This document shows, in pieces, positions 47,513-57,400 of a stretch of 63,976 nucleotides of DNA (its first letter is position 1; each line of letters begins with the position of its first letter). The DNA lies in contig JAJYBU010000022.1 in NCBI GenBank assembly GCA_021778845.1, positions 1 to 63,976 of the forward strand. The letters run 5' to 3'. A program made the translations under genes and the position numbers. This stretch comes from Acidobacteriota bacterium. GTDB taxonomy: Bacteria; Acidobacteriota; Terriglobia; Terriglobales; Acidobacteriaceae. The notes below the pieces were generated by a model that did no database searches, was not told the DNA's origin, and saw nothing but the letters and a program-made list of their open reading frames with translations.

Positions 47513-49117
47513 ATGAACCGCAGAAACTTTCTTGAGCACCTGGCGGGCTTTGCGGGAGCTTCGACTTTAGTGGCGCTTCCAAGACTGCTGCATGGCGCAC
47601 AAGCAACTGGCACGCAGAAGCGAAAGTTGCCGAACATTGTGATGTTCCTAGTCGATGACATGGGTTGGGGTGATCTTGGGTGCTATGGCAACACGTTTCA
47701 CGAGACTCCTAACATCGATAAGTTGGCTCATGATGGCATGAAGTTCAATCGTGCCTATGCGGGGGCTCCTGTGTGCTCGCCGAGCCGTGCTGCCATTATT
47801 ACAGGACAATTGCCAGCACGCCTCCATCTTACCCAATGGATTCCCGGCAATACCTATCCAAACAAGAAGCTCCTCGAGGCCCCAAGCCTGACTCACTTGC
47901 CTGCAGGTATTCCAACCATCGCCAGTGAATTGAAGGCACTGGGCTACCGTACCGGATCCATTGGTAAGTGGCATCTTGGCGGAGCTACCGGGACCTCCTC
48001 TGCGGGGAGACTAGGAAAGGTGGCAAACGGGGAACCGGAGGAGGGGGCGCGTTTCTCAGCTGCCACTGCCGCAAGTGCTGCTCATAACGATAGTTATCTT
48101 CCGGAGAACTTCGGCTTTGATGTCAATATAGCTGGTGACGGACATGGCAACCCAGGAGCTCCGAATCATTATTTTGGGCCGTTTCACTATCACAACCTCG
48201 AGGGCTATACCGATAAAGATCTGCTCACTGAAGTGCTGACCACAAAAATGGGTGAATTTCTCACCGACTCGGCAAAGGGACCGTTCTTTCTCTATATGGC
48301 GGAATATGCAGTCCACATGCCACTGCAGGAACGAGAAGCACTCATTGAGAAATATCGAAAAAAGAACGGGGGAAAAGAGGAGCCTGATCCGATTTATGCA
48401 GCCATGGTGGAGAGTGTGGATGTCGCGCTCGGTAATTTGCGAGGCAAACTGGAGGAACTGGGGCTATCCGACGACACGATTATTCTGCTTACTTCGGACA
48501 ACGGTGGAGTTGGCTTCCAAGGGAAGAAATTGCATTTTATTGCTAACAATGGTGGGCTGCGTGCGGGTAAGGGATTTCTTTACGAGGGAGGTATTCGTGA
48601 GCCCCTGATCGCCTATTGGCCGGGCGTGACAAAGCCTGGAACAACCACCGACGAGCCGGTGATATTTATGGACTTTCTTCCGACCATGCTCTCGATGGCC
48701 AATGGTTCTGCACCGAGGGGCCCATGTGACGGTTTGGATATATCACCCTTACTGCGGGCCGAGAGTTCGCTGGGACGAGAGGCCCTTTACTGGCATTATC
48801 CGCATTACAGCGACCAGGGAGGAACGCCGACCGGCGCGATCCTCGAGGGTGATTGGAAGCTCATCGAGTTCTTCGAGGATGGTCACCTAGAACTCTACAA
48901 CCTGAAGGAAGATCCGGGCGAACAGTATGACCTGGCTTCAACCTTTGATGATCGGGCGGCTGCCATGAACGCAAGACTAGTGGCGTGGCGCAAATCTGTC
49001 GGCGCGCTGATGCCCACGCCAAATCCTGATCGAAACCCTGCACTGGAAGAAAAACGTGTCGGGCCAATCGGGTGTAGTGCCGCTCCTGACCCCCAAACAC
49101 CCTGCATCGAGGATTGA
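47513..49117 (+). CDS. Arylsulfatase-type sulfatase, exported
   Basis: A 534-residue type I sulfatase. 'NIVMFLVDDMGWGDLGCYGN' (about 41-60) holds the calcium-binding Asp pair, and 'PVCSPSRAAIITGQ' contains Cys88, the residue oxidised to formylglycine (C-x-P-S-R form), with Arg92. 'GYRTGSIGKWHLGG' and 'LLTSDNGGV' are further active-site stretches. The start 'MNRRNFLEHLAGFAGAST' is Tat-like. It removes sulfate esters from an organic substrate, here probably a glycan given the GH128, GH2 and receptor genes that follow. It needs a formylglycine-generating enzyme, which is not in the window. AAGG precedes the ATG. Confidence 0.92.
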   Translation: MNRRNFLEHLAGFAGASTLVALPRLLHGAQATGTQKRKLPNIVMFLVDDMGWGDLGCYGNTFHETPNIDKLAHDGMKFNRAYAGAPVCSPSRAAIITGQLPARLHLTQWIPGNTYPNKKLLEAPSLTHLPAGIPTIASELKALGYRTGSIGKWHLGGATGTSSAGRLGKVANGEPEEGARFSAATAASAAHNDSYLPENFGFDVNIAGDGHGNPGAPNHYFGPFHYHNLEGYTDKDLLTEVLTTKMGEFLTDSAKGPFFLYMAEYAVHMPLQEREALIEKYRKKNGGKEEPDPIYAAMVESVDVALGNLRGKLEELGLSDDTIILLTSDNGGVGFQGKKLHFIANNGGLRAGKGFLYEGGIREPLIAYWPGVTKPGTTTDEPVIFMDFLPTMLSMANGSAPRGPCDGLDISPLLRAESSLGREALYWHYPHYSDQGGTPTGAILEGDWKLIEFFEDGHLELYNLKEDPGEQYDLASTFDDRAAAMNARLVAWRKSVGALMPTPNPDRNPALEEKRVGPIGCSAAPDPQTPCIED

Positions 49118-49404
49118 CGAAGTGCGGGCGCTTGCAAAGGAAACCGAGAACACCGTGCTTGTTGCCAAGCCGTTCGAACTGTCGCGATTGGCTAATCCTG
49201 TCGTTTCAGAGAGCGGTATAGGCGTCCCCTACGTCCGTTGCATGGGGGCCGGAGTGACCTCCACGCTGCTCATGGTGCGGCTTCTAAGAACTCGACGCAC
49301 CACATCAACGACCAGTGGATTCGGTGCAACCGCGATCTGGCGTATTGAGACCCGATCAATGTCATACGAAGCTGTGGCCAGATGTTAACTAACAAGGAGA
49401 GCCA

Positions 49405-52098
49405 TTGAACGACCACTACAGTCGCCGCTCATTTCTCAAAAGAGCAGGTTGCACCGCACTGGGAGCAACTGCCCTGACGCACCACTGGCCGGCTGAAGCT
49501 GAGCAGGCCGCGAACAAACCGTCATTTCGCAGCGACTGGCCGCAGACACTGCGCCGGCCGTGGCCGGGCCCCGACTACTGGAGCAATCCTCTGCAGGATT
49601 GGAGGGTGCAGGACGGACGGCTGGAGTGCTTTGCTCCGGGCGGAGACAGAAATGTATTTTTGCTGACGCGCGAGGTCGCGGAACGGCCAGGTGATTTTAC
49701 GATGAGCGTTCACCTTGGGAAGATTGGCAATGAAGCGACCACTCAAGGCTTTGTGGGTTTTCGAGTCGGTATTAAAAATCCTATGGATGACTATCGCGCC
49801 ACTGCGATTTATGGCCGCGGTATGAACGCAGGGGTGAACGCAGATGGGCGGCTGTTCATCGGCAAACTAGAACCCGCTGCATCCCTCGTAGACCTGAATC
49901 GCGAACTGCGTCTGCAGTTGCATGCTTCGCCATCTCCGAAAGGCTACAACGTGATGCTGCGTGCCTCCACAATCGACGGGCAGGGTGCCGCAGAAATGAG
50001 CCAGGAGGTTCCGGCCGATTGGCTCCACGGAGGAGTCGCGCTCGTGTGCAGTTCCGGCCCGGTGAAGTCAACGCCAGAGGCATTTCCCGCAATCAAGGAC
50101 TTCAGCTTCTACCCGCCCGACCAGCAGGCTGGCGGCACCATGACATTCTGGTTCAAGGACTGGATCGTGGGCGGCACGAAGCTAGATGAATTCGCAGATC
50201 GCGCCTACGGACCGATCCTGTTCACGCTCTACACGGTTAGCCGCAATATTCTAAAGCTCTCCGCGCAATTTCCCACGTTGGGCGAGGGAGAGCATACCGC
50301 CACACTGCAGATCAGTGCCAGTGCGGGCTGGAGGACTATCTCGAACGCAAGCGTCGATGCTGACGCCTGCAACGCGACGTTTCGTGTGACCGGTTGGGAT
50401 GCAAAACAGAACACTCGCTATCGTGTGCTCTTCGAACTGCAGAACGGCGAAGGCAATGCAACGCAGCATAGCTATGAAGGGTCTATACGCCGAGACCCCG
50501 TGGACTTGCAACAGTTGAAGGTGGGACTGTTTACCTGCATCTGGGACTACGGATTTCCGCACACGGATTTCACTACGAATCTGTCGCATCATAAGCCGGA
50601 CATCCTGCTTTGGACTGGCGACCAGATCTATGAGCCGGTAGGAGGATACGGCGCGATCGAGAGCCGTGCCCCCGAGTTAGTCGTACCGGCAATACATGAT
50701 TTTCTGCGGAAGTGGTTCATATTCGGATGGGCCACGCGCGACCTGCTGCGGGATATTCCTTCAGTGTGTATGACAGATGACCACGATATGTTCCACGGGA
50801 ACATCTGGGGGTGCGGCGGGCGTCCCACGAATCCGGCGCTGGGAACCGGGGCTGCGGCGGTGGGTACGGTTCGCTATGGCGACAGGGAGTATGCAATTCA
50901 AGACTCCGGTGGTTATAAAATGTCGCCGCGATGGGTCAACATGGCACAACGCATACAAACCTCGCATCTTCCGGATCCATTTGATTCGACACCCGTGTTG
51001 CAGGGTATCAGTGTGTATTACTGCGATCTGCGCTGGGGCGGCGTGAGCTTTGCCATCCTGGAGGATCGAAAATGGAAATCAGCACCACGGCCGCTGTTGC
51101 CGGATGCGAAGATTGTCAACGGCTTCGCGCAGAATCACGACTTCGATACCACGCATGGAGATGATCCCAATGCTGAATTGCTTGGGCAGCGACAGCTCGA
51201 CTTTTTGGAGGAGTGGGCTGCGGATTGGGGTGGCGGAACATGGATGAAGCTTGCCGTCTCGCAGACCGTGTTTGGCTGCATTCATACAGAGCCGCGTGGG
51301 ATCTACACAGATAGCCAGGATCCAGACGAGGACGTGCCTCCCGTTGGGGTATATGTGGAAGGCGATCATCTGGTGGCGGATTTCGATTCAAACGCGTGGC
51401 CGCAGCATGGACGCGACGCTGCGATTTCCAAAATCCGCAAGGCGTTCGCGCCGCATCTATCCGGCGATCAGCACTTGGGCAGCATGTCGCACTATGGAGT
51501 CGAAGAATTTCGTGATGGAGTTTACGGAATCTGCACGCCGGCCATCTCAAGCATTTGGCCGCGTCGCTGGTGGCCGCCGTCTCAGGGGAAGAACCCCGTG
51601 GACGGTAGACGCAACATGGGTGATTATCTCGATAAGTTTGGCAACAAGCTGACGCTTCTTGCCGCAGCTTGCCCGGCGCAATATCCCGGTGCGGGACTGG
51701 ATGGGCTGCGTCTGCGCGCAACAGGATATTCGATCCTGACTTGCGATAAATCAAATCGTAAGATCACCGTGACGCAGTGGCCGCGCTGGGTCGACCCATC
51801 GCTTGCGGACGCAAAGCCATTTGAGGGCTGGCCCATTGTGATTGATCAACTTGACAACGGTCTTTGGGGTGCGATGTGGGAGCTCGAAGCGGTAGAAACA
51901 CCGGAATTCCGTGATCCAGTTGTGCAAGTGCAGGATGAGTCGAACGGAGATGTTGTCTACACAGTGCGCATACGCGGTACATCCTTTACGCCTAGAATTC
52001 GCAGACCCGGAACATATACCGTCCTAGCTTTCGATCCGGATGGAGATTTCAAGAAAGTGCATAGTGGAATAACAGCGCGAAAGATTCAGAAAACTTAA
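49405..52098 (+). CDS. PhoD-like phosphatase with N-terminal beta-rich extension, Tat-exported
   Basis: An 897-residue protein. 'SRRSFLKRAG' (residues 6-15) is a good twin-arginine motif. Residues about 50-360 look beta-rich and include a possible concanavalin-like fold ('FVGFRVGIKNPMDDYRATAI'). From about 365 it follows the PhoD/alkaline phosphatase D pattern: 'DILLWTGDQIYE' (Asp406), 'MTDDHDMFHGNIWG' (457-470) and 'HLSGDQHLGSM'. PhoD enzymes are phosphodiesterases/phosphatases using Fe and Ca. At 897 residues it is much longer than the usual 500-600. The TTG start at 49405 has AAGGAGAG just upstream. The 287-bp gap to the sulfatase shows no convincing gene. Confidence 0.83.
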   Translation: MNDHYSRRSFLKRAGCTALGATALTHHWPAEAEQAANKPSFRSDWPQTLRRPWPGPDYWSNPLQDWRVQDGRLECFAPGGDRNVFLLTREVAERPGDFTMSVHLGKIGNEATTQGFVGFRVGIKNPMDDYRATAIYGRGMNAGVNADGRLFIGKLEPAASLVDLNRELRLQLHASPSPKGYNVMLRASTIDGQGAAEMSQEVPADWLHGGVALVCSSGPVKSTPEAFPAIKDFSFYPPDQQAGGTMTFWFKDWIVGGTKLDEFADRAYGPILFTLYTVSRNILKLSAQFPTLGEGEHTATLQISASAGWRTISNASVDADACNATFRVTGWDAKQNTRYRVLFELQNGEGNATQHSYEGSIRRDPVDLQQLKVGLFTCIWDYGFPHTDFTTNLSHHKPDILLWTGDQIYEPVGGYGAIESRAPELVVPAIHDFLRKWFIFGWATRDLLRDIPSVCMTDDHDMFHGNIWGCGGRPTNPALGTGAAAVGTVRYGDREYAIQDSGGYKMSPRWVNMAQRIQTSHLPDPFDSTPVLQGISVYYCDLRWGGVSFAILEDRKWKSAPRPLLPDAKIVNGFAQNHDFDTTHGDDPNAELLGQRQLDFLEEWAADWGGGTWMKLAVSQTVFGCIHTEPRGIYTDSQDPDEDVPPVGVYVEGDHLVADFDSNAWPQHGRDAAISKIRKAFAPHLSGDQHLGSMSHYGVEEFRDGVYGICTPAISSIWPRRWWPPSQGKNPVDGRRNMGDYLDKFGNKLTLLAAACPAQYPGAGLDGLRLRATGYSILTCDKSNRKITVTQWPRWVDPSLADAKPFEGWPIVIDQLDNGLWGAMWELEAVETPEFRDPVVQVQDESNGDVVYTVRIRGTSFTPRIRRPGTYTVLAFDPDGDFKKVHSGITARKIQKT

Positions 52099-52140
52099 AT
52101 GATGCCAATCTAATTACTCAGCTTCTACCGTGCGCCGTGT

Positions 52141-52176
52141 AAGGCTGACTGACATATCCTCGCGGTAATCAGCCTT
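52141..52176. repeat. Inverted repeat between the PhoD-like and GH128 genes
   Basis: AAGGCTGA (52141-52148) and TCAGCCTT (52169-52176) are perfect 8-base arms around a 20-base centre; weaker pairs extend the stem. It lies 43 bp after the PhoD-like stop and about 50 bp before the GH128 start. It may be a terminator/processing hairpin or an operator. Confidence 0.4.
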
Positions 52177-52227
52177 GTATGTGAGGCCCAAAATCGAATA
52201 ACAAAATCTTTGCTTCAAGGAGACTTA

Positions 52228-53046
52228 ATGCAAACCTCGCGTCGCTCTTTTCTCGCAGGCACTTCGACCGTTCTGGCTGCTGCAGCCTGTCCACAGGCAT
52301 TCGGAAAACCAGTCAGGCAACCTAGCACAAAAAAGGGTCTGGGCGGAGCTGCTCCACTAGCCTCTGGACTGGTAACCAATTGGTACTACAACTGGGGTGT
52401 TAACCCGTCGAGCAAGGGCATGCCTACGACCGATCCTTCGATGCACTTCGTGCCGATGATCTGGGGTTGGTACCCGGCGAAAACTCCATCAATTCTGGAA
52501 GGCCTTCGCGCGCTGCAGCCGTCCATCCTTCTCGGCTTCAATGAGCCCGATCACCGCGACCAGTCCAATATTCCGGTAGATACTGCGCTGGAAGCGTGGC
52601 CGCAGCTCGAAGGTTTTTCCACCGAGCTTGTGAGTCCCGGGGCGGCCAACCCTTTGGGCCCATGGATGCAGGAGTTTATGAATGGCGTGGAAAAGCGCAA
52701 GCTCCGCGTTGACTCCATCGCGGTTCATAACTACTCAGGCCCTTCGTCCCTAAATTTTCTTAGTTTATTGCACCGTGTTCACGACCTCTATCGGCGGCCA
52801 ATCTGGGTGACTGAGTTTGCTGTTGCTGATTGGCAGGCGAAACACGGTGGAGCCAACCGTTACAGCGTGTCCCAGACCGTTGGATTTATGGAGGAAGTTT
52901 GTACCGAAATGGATAAGATTGCCTGGATCAAAGGCTATGCGTGGTACCCGTTCGCCGGGAAATCATCCAACGCACTGCAAACGTCTACGCTATTCAACGC
53001 CGACGGCAACTTGAATGATCTGGGCAGGGCCTATGCTCGTATTTAA
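52228..53046 (+). CDS. Glycoside hydrolase family 128 (beta-1,3-glucanase type), Tat-exported
   Basis: A 272-residue TIM-barrel protein of the GH128/Asl1-like type. 'NWYYNWG' (51-57), 'FVPMIWGW', 'LLGFNEPDH' and 'IWVTEFAV' are the family's strand-end motifs. By analogy Glu106 is the acid/base and Glu196 the nucleophile. GH128 enzymes cut beta-1,3-glucans. 'SRRSFLAGTS' (residues 4-13) is a twin-arginine signal. The ATG at 52228 has AAGGAGA five bases upstream, which favours it over an in-frame TTG at 52210. Confidence 0.87.
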   Translation: MQTSRRSFLAGTSTVLAAAACPQAFGKPVRQPSTKKGLGGAAPLASGLVTNWYYNWGVNPSSKGMPTTDPSMHFVPMIWGWYPAKTPSILEGLRALQPSILLGFNEPDHRDQSNIPVDTALEAWPQLEGFSTELVSPGAANPLGPWMQEFMNGVEKRKLRVDSIAVHNYSGPSSLNFLSLLHRVHDLYRRPIWVTEFAVADWQAKHGGANRYSVSQTVGFMEEVCTEMDKIAWIKGYAWYPFAGKSSNALQTSTLFNADGNLNDLGRAYARI

Positions 53047-53148
53047 ATATTCCCACCGAAGAATAACGGGGCTCGCTCGGATAAGACACCTATTGCCGAG
53101 CAACGCATGAAACCTGCCCTACTTGTAATAGAGTGCAGGTACTGTCGG

Positions 53149-54285
53149 CTACCAGAAGTGTTCTGCAACAACCTCAGGCATGGAAGGTGTCGTCCCCAAG
53201 ATCGATACCTTGACGATTGCCTCAAAGTTCTTTGACTCCCAATTAGGTGGTGCATTCTTGACCACGTTGGCGAATGTGCGCGGATGAAACAGCACCGAGG
53301 CCGCGCCTTCGGTCCCGAAAGTTGTGATGCCGGCGGCTACAAACATGATCTGACCGCTGCCCGGATGAAAGAGGCGCGCAACAATAGCGTAGTCGGCGGT
53401 GGCATAGCCATCCGACTTTAGATTGTCAGCCTGCCATCGCTTCCCAGATTGAGAATCTACGATGTAAGAGTCAGCCCACTTCTCTCCGGACACCAGCGTG
53501 TAGCGAAGTCCATTGGTCGCCCACATGCCCCAGACGGAAGTGAAGCCTCCGAGCAGCAGACTCGGTTGTTCCTTGAGTTGCTCGAAGTTGAGCGCCGTAC
53601 CAAAACGCAGGTGATATGCCAGGCTATGAGCATTCAAGAAGTCTGCTGCCATGCTGATAGCGGCTGCAACTCCGATACCCACTCGGTCACCAATGGGCCC
53701 GTTCTGCGTCTGCGTGGTGAGTACTGGAACCGAGATGATTAGCGGAGCTTTCTCCTCGGCAACCGGAGCCCACAGCCGGTCGATCGGAGTGAAAGTGCGT
53801 TTGTTCAAGACATATCTTACCGCTGGAATTGCCGCGGCAATGGCCGCCCCGCCCATCCACCAGAAGGCACTGCGCCGGGTAATGAGATTTGTAGCCGCCA
53901 ACGGTGCTGCAGGTAACTCTTCGACTTCGGGACCTGACTGCAAAGGCTCCCTTGATCGGAACACGGGGACGTAGCCTCCGAGAGGCAGCTCAATTCGTAC
54001 CTCTGCGTCAGGATTGTCGCGATAATACTCTGCCAGTCGCCGCCTCACCTCGTGCGCTTTTACGCGGACTAGAGAATCCTCGCTTGGCTCAAATCGCTGA
54101 CTCTTCCCAAAGACTGCATAGGCAATGGTGCGTTCCGTGATCTCATCGGAGCGTCCTTCGATAGCCTCGTGGACGATGTACGAAAGAAGTTGCTGGCAGC
54201 GTTTGCTCGATATAAACGCGGGGGCAGAAAGAATCAATCCGACATGATCGGCGATCTGGTGATTCAATGATCGAGATTCAGTCAT
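53149..54285 (-). CDS. Membrane-anchored regulator-like protein with acidobacterial N-terminal module
   Basis: About 378 residues. The first 110 form a module seen in many Acidobacteriota proteins ('LLSYIVHEAIEGRSDEITE', 'EPSEDSLVRVKAHEVRRRLA', 'ELPLGGYVPVF'), which resembles a winged-helix output domain and is usually joined to a membrane helix. Such a helix follows at about 140-160 ('WWMGGAAIAAAIPAVRYVL'), then a roughly 215-residue domain that should face the periplasm. A one-component membrane sensor-regulator is plausible but not proven. It is divergent from the TonB-dependent receptor. I chose ATG 54285, with AGGACA upstream; the frame is open to 54339. Confidence 0.72.
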   Translation of the reverse strand: MTESRSLNHQIADHVGLILSAPAFISSKRCQQLLSYIVHEAIEGRSDEITERTIAYAVFGKSQRFEPSEDSLVRVKAHEVRRRLAEYYRDNPDAEVRIELPLGGYVPVFRSREPLQSGPEVEELPAAPLAATNLITRRSAFWWMGGAAIAAAIPAVRYVLNKRTFTPIDRLWAPVAEEKAPLIISVPVLTTQTQNGPIGDRVGIGVAAAISMAADFLNAHSLAYHLRFGTALNFEQLKEQPSLLLGGFTSVWGMWATNGLRYTLVSGEKWADSYIVDSQSGKRWQADNLKSDGYATADYAIVARLFHPGSGQIMFVAAGITTFGTEGAASVLFHPRTFANVVKNAPPNWESKNFEAIVKVSILGTTPSMPEVVAEHFW

Positions 54286-54405
54286 AAGATTCTGTCCTGT
54301 CATCTGCGAAAGCATAACACCGCGTAACATCGTGCGCAATCGATCCTTCGCGATAGCGCAAACGTTTGATTCAAAAATGGTTACTTTATTTCATCAGCTG
54401 AAACC

Positions 54406-54419
54406 GTCAATGACAGTTA
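54406..54419 (-). promoter_or_regulatory. Second copy of the shared 14-mer, upstream of the TonB receptor
   Basis: On the minus strand this reads TAACTGTCATTGAC, one mismatch from the site at 47322-47335. It lies 80 bp before the receptor start and about 120 bp before the divergent regulator start, a suitable place to control both. Confidence 0.4.
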
Positions 54420-54498
54420 TTAACTTGCAAGCGGTGTAACCGTACGTAAAGGATTAGCCCCAATCAAAGCGGCGCCAAAGAAATTCTGCGGAGGACAA

Positions 54499-57400
54499 AT
54501 GAAAATACTGATTGGGCGTCTACTTCCATTTCTCGGCAGGCAGCCCCAGGCATCGGGGACAACAACTATAAGTGACACATTTGGACCTACAGCTATGAAA
54601 CGCATACGCATCATCTCAAATCTGATCTGCCTGGTACTCATGTGTCTGATGGCTCTTGGGATCCCTGCCCACGCCCAGGTAGACCGCGGCACCATTACCG
54701 GCACGATCACAGACCGTACAGGTGCCGTGATTCCGGATGTGCAGGTCGTCGCGGTCAATCCAGCCACAGGTCAGGCAATCAAAGCGGTTACAAACTCAGC
54801 CGGTATTTACAATCTTCTCGACCTGCCGATCGCAACATATGACATTACGTATAGCAAGCCTACTTTTTCGTCCGTCGTACACACTGGTGTAGCGATCCAG
54901 GTACAGCAAAAGGCGCAGATGGACGTTCAGCTGCAGGTAGGGTCTCAGACGCAGACCTTGACGGTAACCGCAGTGCCACTGCTCAAAGTGAACACTGAGC
55001 TAGGCACGAACATGACCAGCGAGGAGGTGAGCACGCTTCCACTCACTGCATATCAGGGGCGCGACATTACGGCTTTTGCATTCGCTGTCACCCCCACCGT
55101 CTCGGGCACTGACTATCAAGGCCAGATTGGCGGATCACAGGCCAATACGAAGGAAGTGCTGATCGATGGTACCTCGGCCGATTCATCCCGTGTAGGTCAC
55201 ATTAGCGAGATGGAACCCCCGATGGATGCAGTAGGGCAGTTTCAGGTGGATACCTCCGGCATCAGTGCAGCAGCAGGGCGCACTGGCGGCGGAGCTTTCC
55301 TGTTCGAATTAAAACAAGGCACGAATCAGTTTCATGGCTCGGCCTTCGGCATCTATGAGAATAAGGTTCTCAACGCAAATTTGTGGACGAATGACTACTT
55401 CCGCGCCTACTACGACGCTACCGATCCGGCGAATAGTGCGACATACAACAGCCAGTATGCGAAGCCTACCGATACATATGACGATTACGGGGTGAGCGGC
55501 GGACTTCCTATCTGGCGCAATCGCATGTTTCTATATGCCGCCATGGAGAGGTACCATCAGGCTGATTTCGCAACGACAGAGGGTGGTGCAACGGTGCCGA
55601 CCACTAGTTTTCTTCAGGGTGATTTTAGTCAACTTCTGGAGACAACCCTGCCTCCTCTCGGTAAAGATCACGCCGGCAACACAATCTATGTAGGATCCAT
55701 TTGGAACCCAACGACGGGAGATGTGTTTCCTAGCAATATCATTCCTCAGGACATGTTCAGCGCGGTATCGCAATCCGTCGCAACGATCTATCAGAAGTAT
55801 TACCAGCCAACGATCGCCGGTCGTGACATCTTGAATTACCCTAAGCTCGATCAAATTGATCCGGAATTCACTCAGACCCAATTAAGCTTCAACTACACGT
55901 GGGACGTGACGCCCACTAATCGCATCGATTCCTCGTTCATTTATGTTCTGCGGCCGAGATACAATGCCGCTCTCACTTCAGCAAATAATCTATGGCAAGC
56001 TGGATCGAGCGATGGCGGACCGCTGGCTTCCGGCGGGGTGCAAACTACAGTCTCCAATGCCTACCGAATTAACGATACGTGGAACATCACCCCGAATCTT
56101 CTAAATGTCGGGGCCTATACCTTCAATGCGTTCCTGAACAAGGCGCTTCCTCTAACCTCGATCGCTGGGAACAACAACTGGGCACAGCAGATCGGTCTTG
56201 GAAATTATCAATCCGTACCAAATTTCCCAGTTACCTCGTTTGGTGGGACGCTGAATGGTGTGTCCGAATATCAAATAGGTAGTTCGCGCACACTCCACAG
56301 TGGCGGCGTGGAGTACAACGGAATTTTCGATGACACCTTGACCTGGATTCATGGCAAACACGTTGTGAATACGGGCTTTGAGTTGCGCGCTCTGGGAATC
56401 AACAACGACACGTTCGGGGGGGCGCTGCATTTCAACTTCAGCCAGCTTACCGGCGCACCGTTAATCGCGAAGATTCAAAGCCTGTCCGGATTCGGATTTG
56501 CGGACTTCATGCTGGGAGATGTTGCCAGCGCCAGCAAGGATACACAGTTCAATCAATACGGCAGACGCAAGGAATTTGCACTCTTCGTCGAAGATTCCTA
56601 CAGGATCACGCCCAAACTCACCCTGGACTATGCTGTGCGCTGGGACGTTCCTCTAGCGGAGCATGTGCTTAAAGGGGAGTGGTCGAACTTTACCACGGCT
56701 GCATCGAACCCTAACTTTGGTTCTAATCTCGGCAGCATGCAATACCTGACCAATTCTGGGCAGACGTTCGAAGTGAATAGCAACTACTTCCAGTTTAGCC
56801 CGCATTTCGGTGCAAGCTACGCACTCACTCCAAAGATAGTTTTCAGGGGAGGATGGGGTCTGTATTACGTCCCACTAGGAAATAATACCTACGGTGCTGT
56901 GCCTTATGGATCATCCTATGGATATCACACAATAAACCAGATCCTGGTGAAGCCACAGGCTTTTGAATATGCCTTCAACTGGGATTCAGGCTATCCTGGC
57001 CAGGCGGTATCAACTCCGGTGGATAATAGTGGACCTTACATTCCATACGGTCCAGCTTCAGTTTCTCCCGACACGCTCACCATGGGACTTACACAAAACT
57101 GGAACTTAAACATTCAGTATCAGTTCGCCGGAGCATGGGTCCTGCATGGGAGTTATATCGGGAATATTGGGGATAAGCTGCACGATGGTTCTCTGAATCC
57201 ACAGAACTGGCCAACGTGGTCGGCGTATTCGCAGCTTTACCAGACCGGACACGCTCAGGCCTTCATCCGCAATGCGTCGCAGGCTGCTGCCCTCCATGTT
57301 CCTTATCCCTATCCGGGCTGGACAGGAACGGCTTATCAGGCAATTTCACCTTATCCTCAAGTGGCACGCACCTATGGACCTACTTACTTCGTAAATGATC

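Noticed and set aside
49056..49388. A 110-codon plus-strand frame between the sulfatase and PhoD-like genes
   Set aside because: It overlaps the sulfatase end, has no ribosome-binding site and no recognisable protein.
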